From DATJKD01 sp963728295 (GTDB lineage: Bacteria > Pseudomonadota > Gammaproteobacteria > Steroidobacterales > Steroidobacteraceae): a stretch of DNA of 53,156 nucleotides. A program made the position numbers and the translations under genes. Numbering within the stretch: position 1 is the first letter of the stretch; the number at the start of each line of letters is the position of its first letter. Location: positions 1 through 53,156 of the forward strand of contig CAVSKB010000025.1 in the NCBI GenBank assembly GCA_963728295.1. The letters run 5' to 3'. Under the pieces are notes generated by a model. That model was not told the DNA's origin, did no database searches, and worked only from the letters and a program-made list of their open reading frames with translations. Below, piece by piece: positions 1 through 9,273 of the stretch.

Positions 1-43
1 CATGCACTCGGCGAATCGGTCGCCGAGCTGGTACGGTGGTCGC

Positions 44-1579
44 GTGCAAGCAGAAGGCAGATCCGATCACCGGGACGTGCGGCTGAGCCTGATCTCGCAT
101 ACCAACGTGGGCAAGACCACGCTCGCGCGCACGCTGCTGCGTCGCGACATCGGCGAGGTGCGCGATGCAGCGCACGTGACTGAGGTTGCCGAAAGCCACA
201 CCTTGATCGAGACGCCGCAGGGACGATGCGCTCGTGCTGTGGGACACGCCGGGCTTCGGCGATAGCGCACGTCTGCTGCGTCGCCTCGAGCAGAGCGGCA
301 ATCCGCTGGGCTGGTTCCTGACACAGGTGTGGGACCGATATACGGACCGGCCGTTCTGGAGCAGCCAGCAGGCGATGCGGAACGTGCGCGACCACGCGGA
401 CGTTGTGCTGTACCTCGCCAACGCCGCGGAAGATCCGGCGGGCGCGGGCTACGTCGATCCGGAAATGCGGATCCTCGGATGGATCGGCAAGCCGGTCCTC
501 GTGCTCTTGAACCAGCTCGGCCCGCCGCGACCCGCCGAGCTCGAAGCCGCGGATGTCGATGCGCTGGAGCCGCTACCTGAACCGGCACGCGGTCGTCCGC
601 GACGTGCTCGCCTTCGACGCATTTGCGCGCTGCTGGGTGCAGGAGGACGCGCTGCTCGAACGCGTCGGCGCAGTGCTCGAGGGCGGGCGCGCGGAGAGCT
701 TCAACCGGCTCGCGGCGGCCTGGCAGGATCGCAACCGCGCCGTATTCGACAAATCGATCGCCGCGCTCTCGCGTCAGCTTGCAGTCACCGCGCTCGACCG
801 CGAGCCGGCGCCTCCGCGCGGCGCGGCCGCGGCGACGCGAGCCCTGATCGGTCAGCTCATCGGCGGCGAGCGGCGCGATCCCGCGCTCGATCGGGCGATG
901 ACCGTGCTCGCGGAGCGCGCCGATGCCGCAGTTCGCGAATCCACCGACGAGCTGATCCGGTTGCACGGTCTCGCGGGCAACGCGCGCGCCGAAATCCTGA
1001 AACGGGTGGGCGGTGAGTTCGACGTGCAGGCCGCTGCCGAACCCGCGGGCGCAGGCGTGCTGGGCGCCGATCGTGAGCGGCGCGCTCGGTGGGCTTGCGG
1101 CGGATCTTGCTGCGGGAGGATTGACGTTCGGGGCGGGTGCACTGATCGGTGGCCTGCTTGGCGCCGCCGGCATGCTCCAGTTTGCACATGCATACAACAC
1201 CGCGCGGGGCAGCGACACGACCATTGTGAGCTGGTCGCCCGCGTTCATGAGCGCGCGCGTGAGGGCCGGCGTGCTGCGCTATCTCGCGGTCGCGCATTTC
1301 GGCCGCGGTCGCGGCGAATATGTGGAGAGCGAGTACCCCGCGCACTGGGTTGCGGTCGTGGATGTGGCCGTCCGGCAGGAGGGGGATCGGCTGGCTGCTC
1401 TGTGGGCGGGATGCGCCGGCGCTTCCGATTCCGGCCCGCTCGCCGCGCGACTCGTGCCGGTGGTTGGCGAGCTGTTGCGCAGGAGCCTCGCGACGCTTTA
1501 TCCCGCCTCGCGCGGCACGACTACCTCGAGCGCGCCCGGCAGTACCGAGAAGACTGCGGGCGTCCGACCCACGAGCTGA
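44..1579 (+). CDS. DUF3482-type GTPase, frameshifted
   Basis: An N-terminal P-loop GTPase domain is followed by a long helical DUF3482-type region. Visible motifs are the P-loop SHTNVGKTT, G3 as WDTPGFGDS and a G4-like LNQLG. A glycine/alanine-rich hydrophobic stretch near 1090-1180 (GALGGLAADLAAGGL) resembles the membrane-interacting segment of this family. At least three frame changes (near 228, 560-600 and 1050) interrupt an otherwise continuous protein of about 510 residues. GTG 44 is chosen as start because it lies just before the conserved RLSLISHTN; GTG 76 is an alternative. In other genomes such genes usually follow a DUF2868 gene, which would lie outside this window. The 3' end overlaps the convergent lipid kinase by about 80 bases; the true stop may be earlier if another error is present. 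Cellular role unknown. Confidence 0.75.
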
Positions 1580-2421
1580 CCCTCTGCTTCCACCTCGGCC
1601 GGCGGATCTGAATCGATGCGCAGGTGCGCCGACCGGACGTGACGGACCACGGCATCGCCGAGGAGGGTCCCGCGGTAGAGCTTCGCCATCTTGAGCAGGG
1701 CCCTGAGCACGCCGACCTCGTCGATCGTGACCAGGTCGAGCAGTCCGTCGTCGACTCGCGCTGCCGGGGCCACGCGCATTCCGTTGCCGCAGGTCTGCGC
1801 ATTGGCCACGAACGCGAGCAGCAGGCGCCGCTCGATCAGCTGGCCGTTGACTTGAATCGTGAAGCGGGACGCGCGGTAGGTCAGAAGACCGGCCAGGGCA
1901 GCACGCAGGTACGCGAGTGCCGATGGCACGTGGGGCGGAAGCCGGCCGATGACGTGCGCGTCGTAACCCGCGCCGGCGACGTTGATGAACCAGCGCCGCG
2001 CGGGCGGAGCCGCTCCTGGAAAGTCGATGACCCCCACGTCGTGCGACAGTGTCCGGCCCGCGGCGATGGTCGTCGCCAGCACGCGCGGCGGCAGATCCAT
2101 GCCCAGCGATCGGGCCCAGTCGTTGCCGGTGCCCAGAGGCGCGACCGCGAGCGTCGCCGTCGCCCGGTGGTCCGATTCGGCACTCATGATGCCGTTGACT
2201 ACGTCGTGGACCGACCCGTCGCCGCCGGCGACCAGCAGGCGCCGCCGGCCAGCCTGCAGAGCGCGGTGCGCGATGTGCTCACCGTCGTGGGCGGTCGTCG
2301 TGTACTCGACCTCGAGCGGAATCCCCGCAGCGCGCAGTGCGCCCTCGACAGCGGACCAGGAATGTCCGCGCGACCGCCCGGCCAGCGGGTTGACGATCGC
2401 GAGCCAGGGCGAGTTCGTCAC
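1498..2421 (-). CDS. Diacylglycerol kinase family lipid kinase
   Basis: Intact 307-residue protein of the DAGK/YegS/LCB5 kinase family, which transfers phosphate from ATP to a lipid alcohol at the membrane. The nucleotide-binding signature GGDGSVHDVVNG and the second-site motif PLGTGNDWARS are both present, as is the N-terminal IVNPLAGR strand. The C-terminal beta-sandwich domain includes GMRVAPAARVDDGLLDL, typical of the family. GTG at 2421 is chosen because it overlaps the TGA of the upstream DUF4124 gene (GTGA), which suggests translational coupling, and gives an N-terminus that begins directly at the conserved fold. The lipid substrate cannot be told from sequence. Confidence 0.9.
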   Translation of the reverse strand: MTNSPWLAIVNPLAGRSRGHSWSAVEGALRAAGIPLEVEYTTTAHDGEHIAHRALQAGRRRLLVAGGDGSVHDVVNGIMSAESDHRATATLAVAPLGTGNDWARSLGMDLPPRVLATTIAAGRTLSHDVGVIDFPGAAPPARRWFINVAGAGYDAHVIGRLPPHVPSALAYLRAALAGLLTYRASRFTIQVNGQLIERRLLLAFVANAQTCGNGMRVAPAARVDDGLLDLVTIDEVGVLRALLKMAKLYRGTLLGDAVVRHVRSAHLRIDSDPPAEVEAEGQLVGRTPAVFSVLPGALEVVVPREAG

Positions 2422-2987
2422 CGCACCGGCGGCGTGCAGTACTCGTCGACGAACTGCTGCTGCGCTCGCACGGCGCCCTGGACGGTGTCGGTCGACCCGT
2501 CGAGCATCTGGCTGAGCTTGGTACGCGCCTCCGTGCAGGTCGGGCCGTTCGACACCCGCAGCTGGATCGCCATGGCCTCCTGCTCGCTGCGCACCGTGGG
2601 ATTCGTGCTGCAATTTCCGTCGACGGTCTGCTGCAGACGGCGCAACTCCGCAGCGCTCGTCGGCTCGCTCGCGCTCGTCTTGCGGTCGAGTGCCTCGAGC
2701 GCAAGGACGCACTCGCGGTTCTTCAGCGAATTGAGCACCTCGGCTCGCTCGGCGACTTGCGCGGGCGAAGCGGCCGGTGACTTTGTCTGAGTCGCCACCG
2801 ACTTCGCGGAGGCACCCGAGCCAGGCTTGGCCGTCGGCAGGTCGAGCTTCTCCGCCCGAACACCCGCCGGTGGCTTCTCGCTCGTGATGTGGATGACGCC
2901 GGACTCGTCGACCCAGCGGTAGACGGTCGCGGCGTGGCCGGGGTGTGCCACGAATGCGACGGCGACCAGCAAGGGCGCTAGCTTCAC
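2418..2987 (-). CDS. DUF4124 domain secreted protein
   Basis: 189-residue protein with a Sec signal peptide (MKLAPLLVAVAFVAHPGHA) followed at once by the DUF4124 core, recognised from VYRWVDESGVIHIT. The remainder is rich in Ala, Ser and Glu and probably helical. DUF4124 proteins are small periplasmic or envelope proteins of proteobacteria with no established biochemical function. Its stop overlaps the GTG start of the lipid kinase, so the two are probably co-transcribed. It starts immediately upstream of the end of korB (2 bases apart), so it may be read from the same transcript. Confidence 0.85.
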   Translation of the reverse strand: MKLAPLLVAVAFVAHPGHAATVYRWVDESGVIHITSEKPPAGVRAEKLDLPTAKPGSGASAKSVATQTKSPAASPAQVAERAEVLNSLKNRECVLALEALDRKTSASEPTSAAELRRLQQTVDGNCSTNPTVRSEQEAMAIQLRVSNGPTCTEARTKLSQMLDGSTDTVQGAVRAQQQFVDEYCTPPVR

Positions 2988-2988
2988 G

Positions 2989-4048
2989 TCACGCGTAGCG
3001 CTTAAGGATCTTCGCCAGCCCCGCCGCGCCCGGCTGCAGCTTCTCGTACGGCACGGCGTTCAGCGGCACGTCGACCGTCGCGTTCATCTCGTGCATCTCC
3101 GGCCGGTTGTGTGCGATGTAGATCAGCCCCGTGACGTGCTCGCCCTCGCGCAGCCGGTCGCGGAGATAATTGAACGCCTTGCCGCGGTGCGTCGGGTCGT
3201 AGTCCGGGGCGAGCTTGCGCAGCAGGATTCGGCTGCCGTCGTGCATCTCGACCGGCGCGACCTCGCCTTCCGCGTAGTCGACATGAATCTCCCGCTGCGG
3301 CGGGATGTAGTCGGCATTCACCGCCGCGCTCGTAATGCTCGCGTGTGTACGCGTAGCTCTTCGTCGAGCCCTCGTGGTCGTTGAAGGTCACGCACGGCGA
3401 AATGACGTCGATCAGCGCGAAACCCTTGTGCATGAGGCCCGCCTTGATCAGCGGGATCGAGTTGCGCGCGATCTCCCGAGAAGCTGCGCGCGATGAACGA
3501 GCCGCCGAGCGACAGCGCGGCGAGCACGGGGTCGACCGGCGCCTGCAGGTTCTCCTCGCCCTTCTTTGTCTTGCTGCCGATATCCGCGGATGCCGAGAAC
3601 TGGCCCTTGGTAAGCCCGTAGACGCCGTTGTTCTCGCAGATGTAGAGCATGTTGACGTTGCGGCGGATCGCGTGCGCGAACTGGCCGAAGCCGATCGACA
3701 GCGAATCGCCGTCGCCCGAGACGCCGATGTAGTACAGGTTCTTGTTGGCGGCATTCGCGCCCGTCGCGACGGAGGGCATGCGGCCGTGCACGCCGTTGAA
3801 GCCGTGCGCGCCGCTCGCGAAGTACGCGGTCGTCTTCGACGAGCAGCCGATGCCCGACAGCTTGACGAGCTGCTCCGGGCGGATGCCTGAGCTCCCAGAT
3901 CGCCTCGATGATCGACGCGGTGACGGTGTCGTGGCCGCAGCCGGCGCAGAGCGTCGACATCCCGCCCTCGTAGTCGCGGCGTGTCAGCCCGAGCTCGTTC
4001 CTGCGGCAGATCGGGGTGGCGGACTTTCGGTTTGTTGATGAATGACAT
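2989..4048 (-). CDS. korB: 2-oxoacid:ferredoxin oxidoreductase beta subunit, frameshifted
   Basis: Thiamine-diphosphate-binding beta subunit of a 2-oxoacid (probably 2-oxoglutarate) ferredoxin oxidoreductase. Diagnostic stretches are STLCAGCGHDTVT near the N-terminus (Fe-S/TPP cysteines), GVSGDGDSLSIGFGQ (Mg-TPP binding), ICENNGVYGLTKGQ, and the C-terminal GLIYIAHNRPEMHE. About 350 residues are spread over several frames, with joins near 4010, 3890, 3480 and 3320. The start is ATG 4048 (MSFINKPKVRHPDL). It lies 7 bases after the alpha-subunit stop. Family context is CoA-dependent oxidative decarboxylation of 2-oxoglutarate to succinyl-CoA, reducing ferredoxin. The assignment to 2-oxoglutarate rather than pyruvate is by remembered resemblance to KorB proteins and is not certain. 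Confidence 0.85.
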
Positions 4049-4055
4049 GCTGGTT

Positions 4056-5914
4056 TCACTTCCGGACGACGGTGACGCTTCGGACGTGCGGCCTTCGCCG
4101 AGCTCTGCCATCACGCCGTCGACGATCACGCTCGAGCTGATCGGAAGCCCGCTGTAATGCAGGATCGAACGCAGCTTCGACTTCTCCACCGGCGTCTCGA
4201 GCGTGAGCAGCGAACGCAGTTGCGCGTCGCGGTTCTGCTCGATCACGAAGATGGTGCGGTGCGCGGCGAGGAACGCCTCGACATCCTTCGCCGAACGGGA
4301 AGGCGCGGATGCGCATGTAGTCGACCTCGATGCCGCGGCTGCGCGAGGATGTCCATCGCCTCGCGCGCGGCGCCATCGGTGCTGCCGACTGCGACCAGGC
4401 CCACGTCGCGATCGCCCGGCTGCCCTCGATCAGCGCGCCCGGCACCATTGCGGCGGCGCGCATGAACTTCCGCTTCAGCCGGTCGAGCACGATCTGGTAT
4501 TCCTCGGAGTCCTCGGTGTAGCCGCCGTACTGGTTGTGACCCGAGCCGCGCGTGAAGTACGCGGCCTTCGGGCTCACCCCTGGAAGCGTGCGGTACGGGA
4601 TGCAGTCATCGTCCCGGTCGAGGTAGCGGTGGAACTTGGTGAGCTTCTCGATCTCCTCCTTGCCGCAGGATCTTGCCGCGGTCCGGACGATACGCGTCGT
4701 CCCACTTGAGCTCGGGGCACATCCAGTCGTTCATGCCGATGTCGAGATCCGACAGCACGAACACGGGTGTCTGCAGCCGGTCGGCGAGATCGAAGGCCGT
4801 GCACCGTGAGATAGAAGCACTCCTCGGGGTTCGCCGGGAAGATGCAGCACGTGCCGCGTGTCGCCGTGCGAGGCGTAGGCGCAGGACAGGATGTCGCCCT
4901 GCTGCGTGCGGGTCGGCATGCCGGTCGAGGGCCCGACCCGCTGGATGTCGAAGATCACCGCCGGGATCTCGGCGTAGTAGGCGAGCCCGATGAACTCGTT
5001 CATCAGCGAGATGCCGGGGCCGCTCGTCGGCGTAAACGCGCGTGCGCCGTTCCACGACGCGCCGAGCACCATGCCGATCGCGGAGAGCTCGTCCTCGGCC
5101 TGCATCACCGCGTAGTTGTTGTTGCCGGTCTCCGGGTCGACGCGCAGCCGGGCGCAGAAGCCCTTGAACGCGTCCATCAGCGACGTCGACGGCGTGATCG
5201 GGTACCAGGCGCCGACCGTCGCGCCCGCATACACGCAACCGAGCCCCGCGGCGGTGTTGCCGTCGATCATGATGTGGCCGGCCGTCCCGTCCATCCGCTC
5301 GACACGCGGATCGGCAGCGGGCACTCGAGGTGCTCCTTCGCGTAGTCGTAGCCGAGCTGCACGGCCTTCATGTTGGAGTCGACCAGCGCCTGCTTCTTCG
5401 CGAAGGTCTCGGCGAGCAGCTGGCGGATCACGTCGAGCTCGACGTCGAGCAGCGCGCAGAGCACGCCCGCGTAGCAGACGTTCTTCATCAGGATGCGGTT
5501 GCGCACGCCGACGAAATTCTCGTTGCAGATCCGCGCGAGCGGCACGCCGATGATCGTGATGTCCTCGCGCGCCAGCTGCGTCGAGCGCGGCCAGGTCGAG
5601 TCGTAGATCAGGTAGCCGCCCGGACTGACCTCGCGGACGTCCTTCGGAGTAGGTCTCCTGCGTTCATCGCGACCATCAGGTCGAGGCGGCCGGAGCGCGC
5701 GACGTAGCCGTCGCGCGTGACGCGGATCTCGTACCAGGTGGGCAGGCCCTGGATGTTCGACGGGAAGTAATTCTTACCCATCACCGGCATGCCCATGCGG
5801 AAGATCGCCTTCATCACCAGCGCGTTGGCACTGGCCGAGCCCGTGCCGTTGACGTTGGCGAGCTTGATGACGAAGTCGTTTACGCGGTCTGGCGCTGGCG
5901 CGGTGCTGGGCCAT
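4056..5914 (-). CDS. korA: 2-oxoacid:ferredoxin oxidoreductase gamma-alpha fusion subunit, frameshifted
   Basis: An N-terminal gamma domain (VNDFVIKLANVNGTGSAS, then MGKNYFPSNIQGLPTWYEIR) is fused to the alpha pyrimidine-binding domain (MIDGNTAAGLGCVYAGA, WYPITPSTSLMDAF, GPGISLMNEFIGLAYYAEIP). The C-terminal part contains RGSGHNQYGGYTED and EQNRDAQLRSLLTLE. Total about 610 residues, usual for fused KorA proteins. Frame changes occur near 5890, 5640, 5310, 4800, 4690, 4290 and 4100. ATG 5914 is a tentative start; no start codon sits in frame immediately before the conserved VNDF at 5883. The frame carrying the C-terminus runs without stop into korB, so the TGA-type end at 4056 assumes one base error there. 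Confidence 0.8.
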
Positions 5915-7697
5915 GTGTGGTCGGTGGCGTATTTCAGGTTGATCGTGGACTTCTGCATGTCCCAGGCCGCCGTCGGGCAACGCTCGGCGCAGAGCCCGCA
6001 GTGCACGCAGAGGTCTTCATCTTTGACCATGACGCGGCCGGTCTGTTTCAACGCGCCCGAAACATAAAGCGGCTGCTGCGGGGTGCTTGCGCGGCGCCTT
6101 GAGGCGGGTCGCGAGCTCGGCTTCCTCGCCGTTGGCCGTGATGGTCAGGCAGTCGGTCGGGCAGATGTCGATGCAGGCGTCGCACTCGATGCAGAGCTTC
6201 GCCTCGAACACGGTCTGCACGTCGCAGTTGAGGCAGCGCTCCACCTCCGCGGCGGCCTGCTCGGCCTCGAAGCCGAGCTCGACCTCGATGTTGAGCTTCT
6301 TGAACCGCTCCTTGAGGCTCACGTGCGGAACCATGCGCCGCTCGACCGCGTTGTAGTCGTTCTTGTACGACCACTCGTGCAGGCCCATCTTGCGGCTCGA
6401 CAGGTTCATCGTCGGCGGCAGACCGCTCAGCGACCGGCTGACCCATGCAGTGGTTGTGGATCGAGATCGCGGCCTGGTGGCCGTGCTCGACCGCCCAGAT
6501 GATGTTCTTCGGGCCGAACGCGGCATCGCCGCCGAAGATACACACCTGGCCGCGTCGACTGATAAGTGAGCTTGTCGACCTTGGGCACGTGCCATTTGTC
6601 GAACTCGATCCCGAGTCCTTCCTCGATCCACGGAAAGGCGTTCTCCTGGCCGATCGCGAGGATCACGTCGTCGCACGGGATGAAGACCTCGCCGGTGACG
6701 CGCTCGGCGGTGATGCGGCCCTGCGCGTCGATGTCGTATTCCATCGTGTCGAACTTCATGCCGGTGAGCCGGCCGCCTTCCGACCACGAACTCCTTCGGC
6801 GCATGGTTGATCACGATCTCGACGTTCTCGGACTCCGCGTCCTCGAGCTCCCAGTCCGAAGCCTTGAAGAACGCGCGCGGCTTGCGCGCCATGACCTTGA
6901 CGTCGTTGGCGCCCAGGCGGAGCGAGGAGCGGCAGCAGTCCATCGCGGTATTGCCGACGCCGATGATCAGCACCCGCTCGCCGATCTTGTCGAGGTGGCC
7001 GAACGCGATCGACTCCAGCCACTGGATGCCGATATGGATGTTGGCATCGCCTTCCTTGCGGCCCGGGCAGATCGAGCTCCTTGCCCTTCGGCGCGCCGCT
7101 GCCGACGAACACGGCGTCGTACCCGCCCGTGTCGAGCAGCTTCTTCAGGCTCTCGACGCGCTGCCCGTACCGGATCTCGGCGCCCATCCCGACGATGTAG
7201 CCGATCTCCTCGGCAAGTACGGTCTCCGGCAGGCGGAAGGCCGGGATGTTCGTGCGCATCAGCCCGCCGGGCATTTCCCACTGCTCGAGGATGACGACCT
7301 CGTATCCGAGCGGCAGCAGGTCGTTTGCGACCGTGAGCGACGCGGGACCGGCGCCGATGCAGACGACGCGCTTGCCGTTCTTCTGCTTCGGGATCGTGGG
7401 CAGGCGATGGACGATGGGGTCCTTGTGATCCGCGGCGACCCGCTTCAGGCGGCAGATCGCGACCGGCTTCTCCTCGACGCGGCCGCGCCGGCAGGCGGGC
7501 TCGCAGGGCCGGTCGCAGACCCGGCCGAGGATGCCCGGGAACACGTTCGATTCCCGGTTGACCATGTACGCATCGGAGAACTCCCCGAGCGCGATCAGGC
7601 GGATGTACTCGGGGACGTCGGTGTGCGCGGGACAGGCCCACTGGCAGTCGACGACCCGGTGAAAATAGTCCGGGTTCGTGGTATCGGTCGGTTGCAC
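5884..7697 (-). CDS. FAD/NAD(P) and Fe-S oxidoreductase of the kor unit (GltD-like, KorC-like), frameshifted
   Basis: GltD-family electron-transfer flavoprotein. The N-terminal cysteine domain has CQWACPAHTDVPEYI and CDRPCEPACRRG; the FAD-binding GAGPASLTVANDLLPLGYEV follows; the NAD(P) fold has GVGNTAMDCCRSSLRLG. The C-terminus has a cysteine-rich stretch CLNCDVQTVFEAKLC, a 4Fe-4S motif CIECDACIDICPTDCL and a second one CVHCGLCAERCPTAAW. The gene is first in the kor unit, ahead of the alpha and beta subunits. By analogy with the KorC protein of aromatic-degrading Thauera it would pass electrons between ferredoxin and NAD(P). Breaks lie near 7070, 6790, 6560, 6430 and 6060. The C-terminal boundary is uncertain because the frame continues into the gamma domain of korA, so a real fusion is not excluded. 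Confidence 0.8.
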
Positions 7698-7850
7698 GAT
7701 GAATCCGGGGAATGAAGGCGCGGGGGCGGCAGAAGCTTAGCGGGTCTGCGTACGGGCGCAACCGTAGTTTGTGCGCTGCAAGAGTGCGTGACAAGATCGC
7801 ATCATGCCCCTTGGACCGCGCGCGCCGCGGATTTGCTCCAGCCCACGACC

Positions 7851-8078
7851 ATGAGAATCACCACGCTCCTGCTCCTCGTCCTGACCGCGATCGGCGTCGT
7901 TGTAGGACTCATCGAAGGCTATCGCGTCGCCGGCGGGCTGGTGGTGCTCATGGCGGGGATGCTGCTGATCGTCAGTATCGCCGCGCTGACCGTGGTCATG
8001 GCCATAAGGCGGGAACGGCGGGGCACCGCTGCGGGTCGCAACAGCACATCGTCAAGCGGTCCGACCGACTCCGGCTGA
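7851..8078 (+). CDS. Small two-helix membrane protein, unknown
   Basis: 75-residue ORF with two hydrophobic segments (TTLLLLVLTAIGVVVGL and LVVLMAGMLLIVSIAAL) separated by a short polar turn, then a basic, Ser/Thr-rich tail. It would be an inner-membrane hairpin. The start at ATG 7851 was chosen because the hydrophobic helix begins there; no strong Shine-Dalgarno sequence is visible. It stands alone between the kor unit and the pilus locus. No family recognised, and coding status rests mainly on the clean transmembrane pattern. Confidence 0.5.
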   Translation: MRITTLLLLVLTAIGVVVGLIEGYRVAGGLVVLMAGMLLIVSIAALTVVMAIRRERRGTAAGRNSTSSSGPTDSG

Positions 8079-8103
8079 CGGCGGTAGCCGCGAGAGTCTG
8101 CCG

Positions 8104-8613
8104 TCAGAACGTCACGGTGACGACGATCGTATCGGAATAGTCCCCCGTGGCGACCGTCTGCAGTGCAGGCACGCGTCCGTATACGGGAAATTGTGCAATT
8201 CGTGTCCCGTTCCCGACACCGGGACCGACCGTAAAGCTGTCAGTCGCGATGGCCGTGCCCGACAGGCCATTGCCCCAGATGGAGGTGCGGGCGGCGTCGC
8301 GGTAGAGGTTGTAATTGAGCCGCGCCGGACCGAAGGCCATCTGCCGCGGAGAGTAGCTTCCGCTCACGCCGGTGCTGAGCGATGCCTGGATATTCACGCC
8401 CGTCGCACCCCCCGGCGGCACATACGAGCAGGTGACGGTAACGTCACCGGTCGAGTCATTCGGTGTCGCCAGCACTATGTCATAGTCGCCGAAGGCGACT
8501 CCGGTCGCGGCCACCGAGCAACTTGCGTCACCCAGGGCCGGTCCCGCCCCAAACAGCATGAGCACCGCGATCGCGGCAGTCGGGTAAGTCCGTCCCGGGG
8601 AGACGGCTGTCAC
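8104..8613 (-). CDS. Spore coat U (SCPU) domain protein, probable Csu-type minor pilin or tip subunit
   Basis: 169-residue secreted protein with one SCPU domain, the pilin fold of Csu-type chaperone-usher systems. A signal peptide (IAVLMLFGAGPALGDA) precedes ATGVAFGDYDIV. The domain has the usual LNYNLYRDAARTSIWGNG, where pilins of this family place a conserved Trp-Gly, and ends with TIVVTVTF, a C-terminal beta strand typical of donor-strand pilins. GTG at 8613 is chosen for its upstream AAGGA and because it gives a normal signal peptide. It is divergent from the gene at 8805 and separated from the usher operon by that gene. Confidence 0.8.
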   Translation of the reverse strand: MTAVSPGRTYPTAAIAVLMLFGAGPALGDASCSVAATGVAFGDYDIVLATPNDSTGDVTVTCSYVPPGGATGVNIQASLSTGVSGSYSPRQMAFGPARLNYNLYRDAARTSIWGNGLSGTAIATDSFTVGPGVGNGTRIAQFPVYGRVPALQTVATGDYSDTIVVTVTF

Positions 8614-8804
8614 GTCGGAGCTGTCCTTCCGTGCGGCATTTCTGCCGCTCGACGCGGCGCCGGGTCGGGGTTGCCGGCTCGGACGGCCGGGTGTAGCTTG
8701 GCCGTCAAGAACCGGGCCGCCAAACCGCTGGCGCCGGACAAACAACAACGATGGGCGCGGTTCGACCAATACGGGAACTGCCGCCGCACCAGGGGAGGGA
8801 ACCC

Positions 8805-9260
8805 ATGGTCAGAAATCGACAACCTGTCGCGACATACGCGATGGTGGTGATCCTGGCGACAACGCCGGCCCTCGCCAGCGTGCGCACTGCCAACTTCGGC
8901 GTTTCGGCGCAAGTCGTAGCACGTACCTCGATCGAATCGGTCGATGAACCGGCAACCGTCCTGCTGACTCGCGCCGACCTTCTGCAGGGTTACAAGGTTC
9001 TCGACGTTCACTACCGTGTGTACGCGTTCGGAACGACCCGGTATCTGCTCAATATTGCGCCCCGCACCGGACTCGCGGATTACGTCCATATCGATGGACT
9101 CGGTGCACCGGTCAAGCTCGGCCAGTCGGATCTCACGGTCCTGCAGCAGGCACCCGCGAACGTCAACGAGTTGCGACTGCGCCTGCGGCTCGAGCTGCGA
9201 CCGGGGCTGGCGCCGGGCAGCTATTCGATGCCTCTCAGGCTGTCGGTTTCCGCGTCCTGA
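8805..9260 (+). CDS. Secreted pilin-like protein convergent with the usher
   Basis: 151-residue protein with a signal peptide (VVILATTPALAS) and then VRTANFGVSAQVVARTSIE. That opening resembles the mature start of the major pilin in this locus (TRTANFNVTANVAANC), but the cysteine is replaced and no full SCPU pattern follows. It ends in YSMPLRLSVSAS, a strand-like C-terminus. ATG 8805 has an excellent ribosome-binding site (GGGGAGGG). The opposite strand here gives no protein-like reading, so the orientation is real in this assembly. It lies on the opposite strand to the pilus operon and ends 13 bases from the usher stop. Probable accessory pilus subunit; function inferred only from location and the short similarity. 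Confidence 0.65.
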   Translation: MVRNRQPVATYAMVVILATTPALASVRTANFGVSAQVVARTSIESVDEPATVLLTRADLLQGYKVLDVHYRVYAFGTTRYLLNIAPRTGLADYVHIDGLGAPVKLGQSDLTVLQQAPANVNELRLRLRLELRPGLAPGSYSMPLRLSVSAS

Positions 9261-9273
9261 GCTCCTGTGAAGT

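Noticed and set aside
67..1248. Long minus-strand open frame antisense to the DUF3482 GTPase
   Set aside because: Arg/Pro-rich composition without family motifs; a GC-rich shadow of the real plus-strand gene.
1624..2790. Plus-strand open frame of nearly 390 codons across the lipid kinase
   Set aside because: The minus strand carries unmistakable kinase motifs; the plus reading is an antisense shadow.
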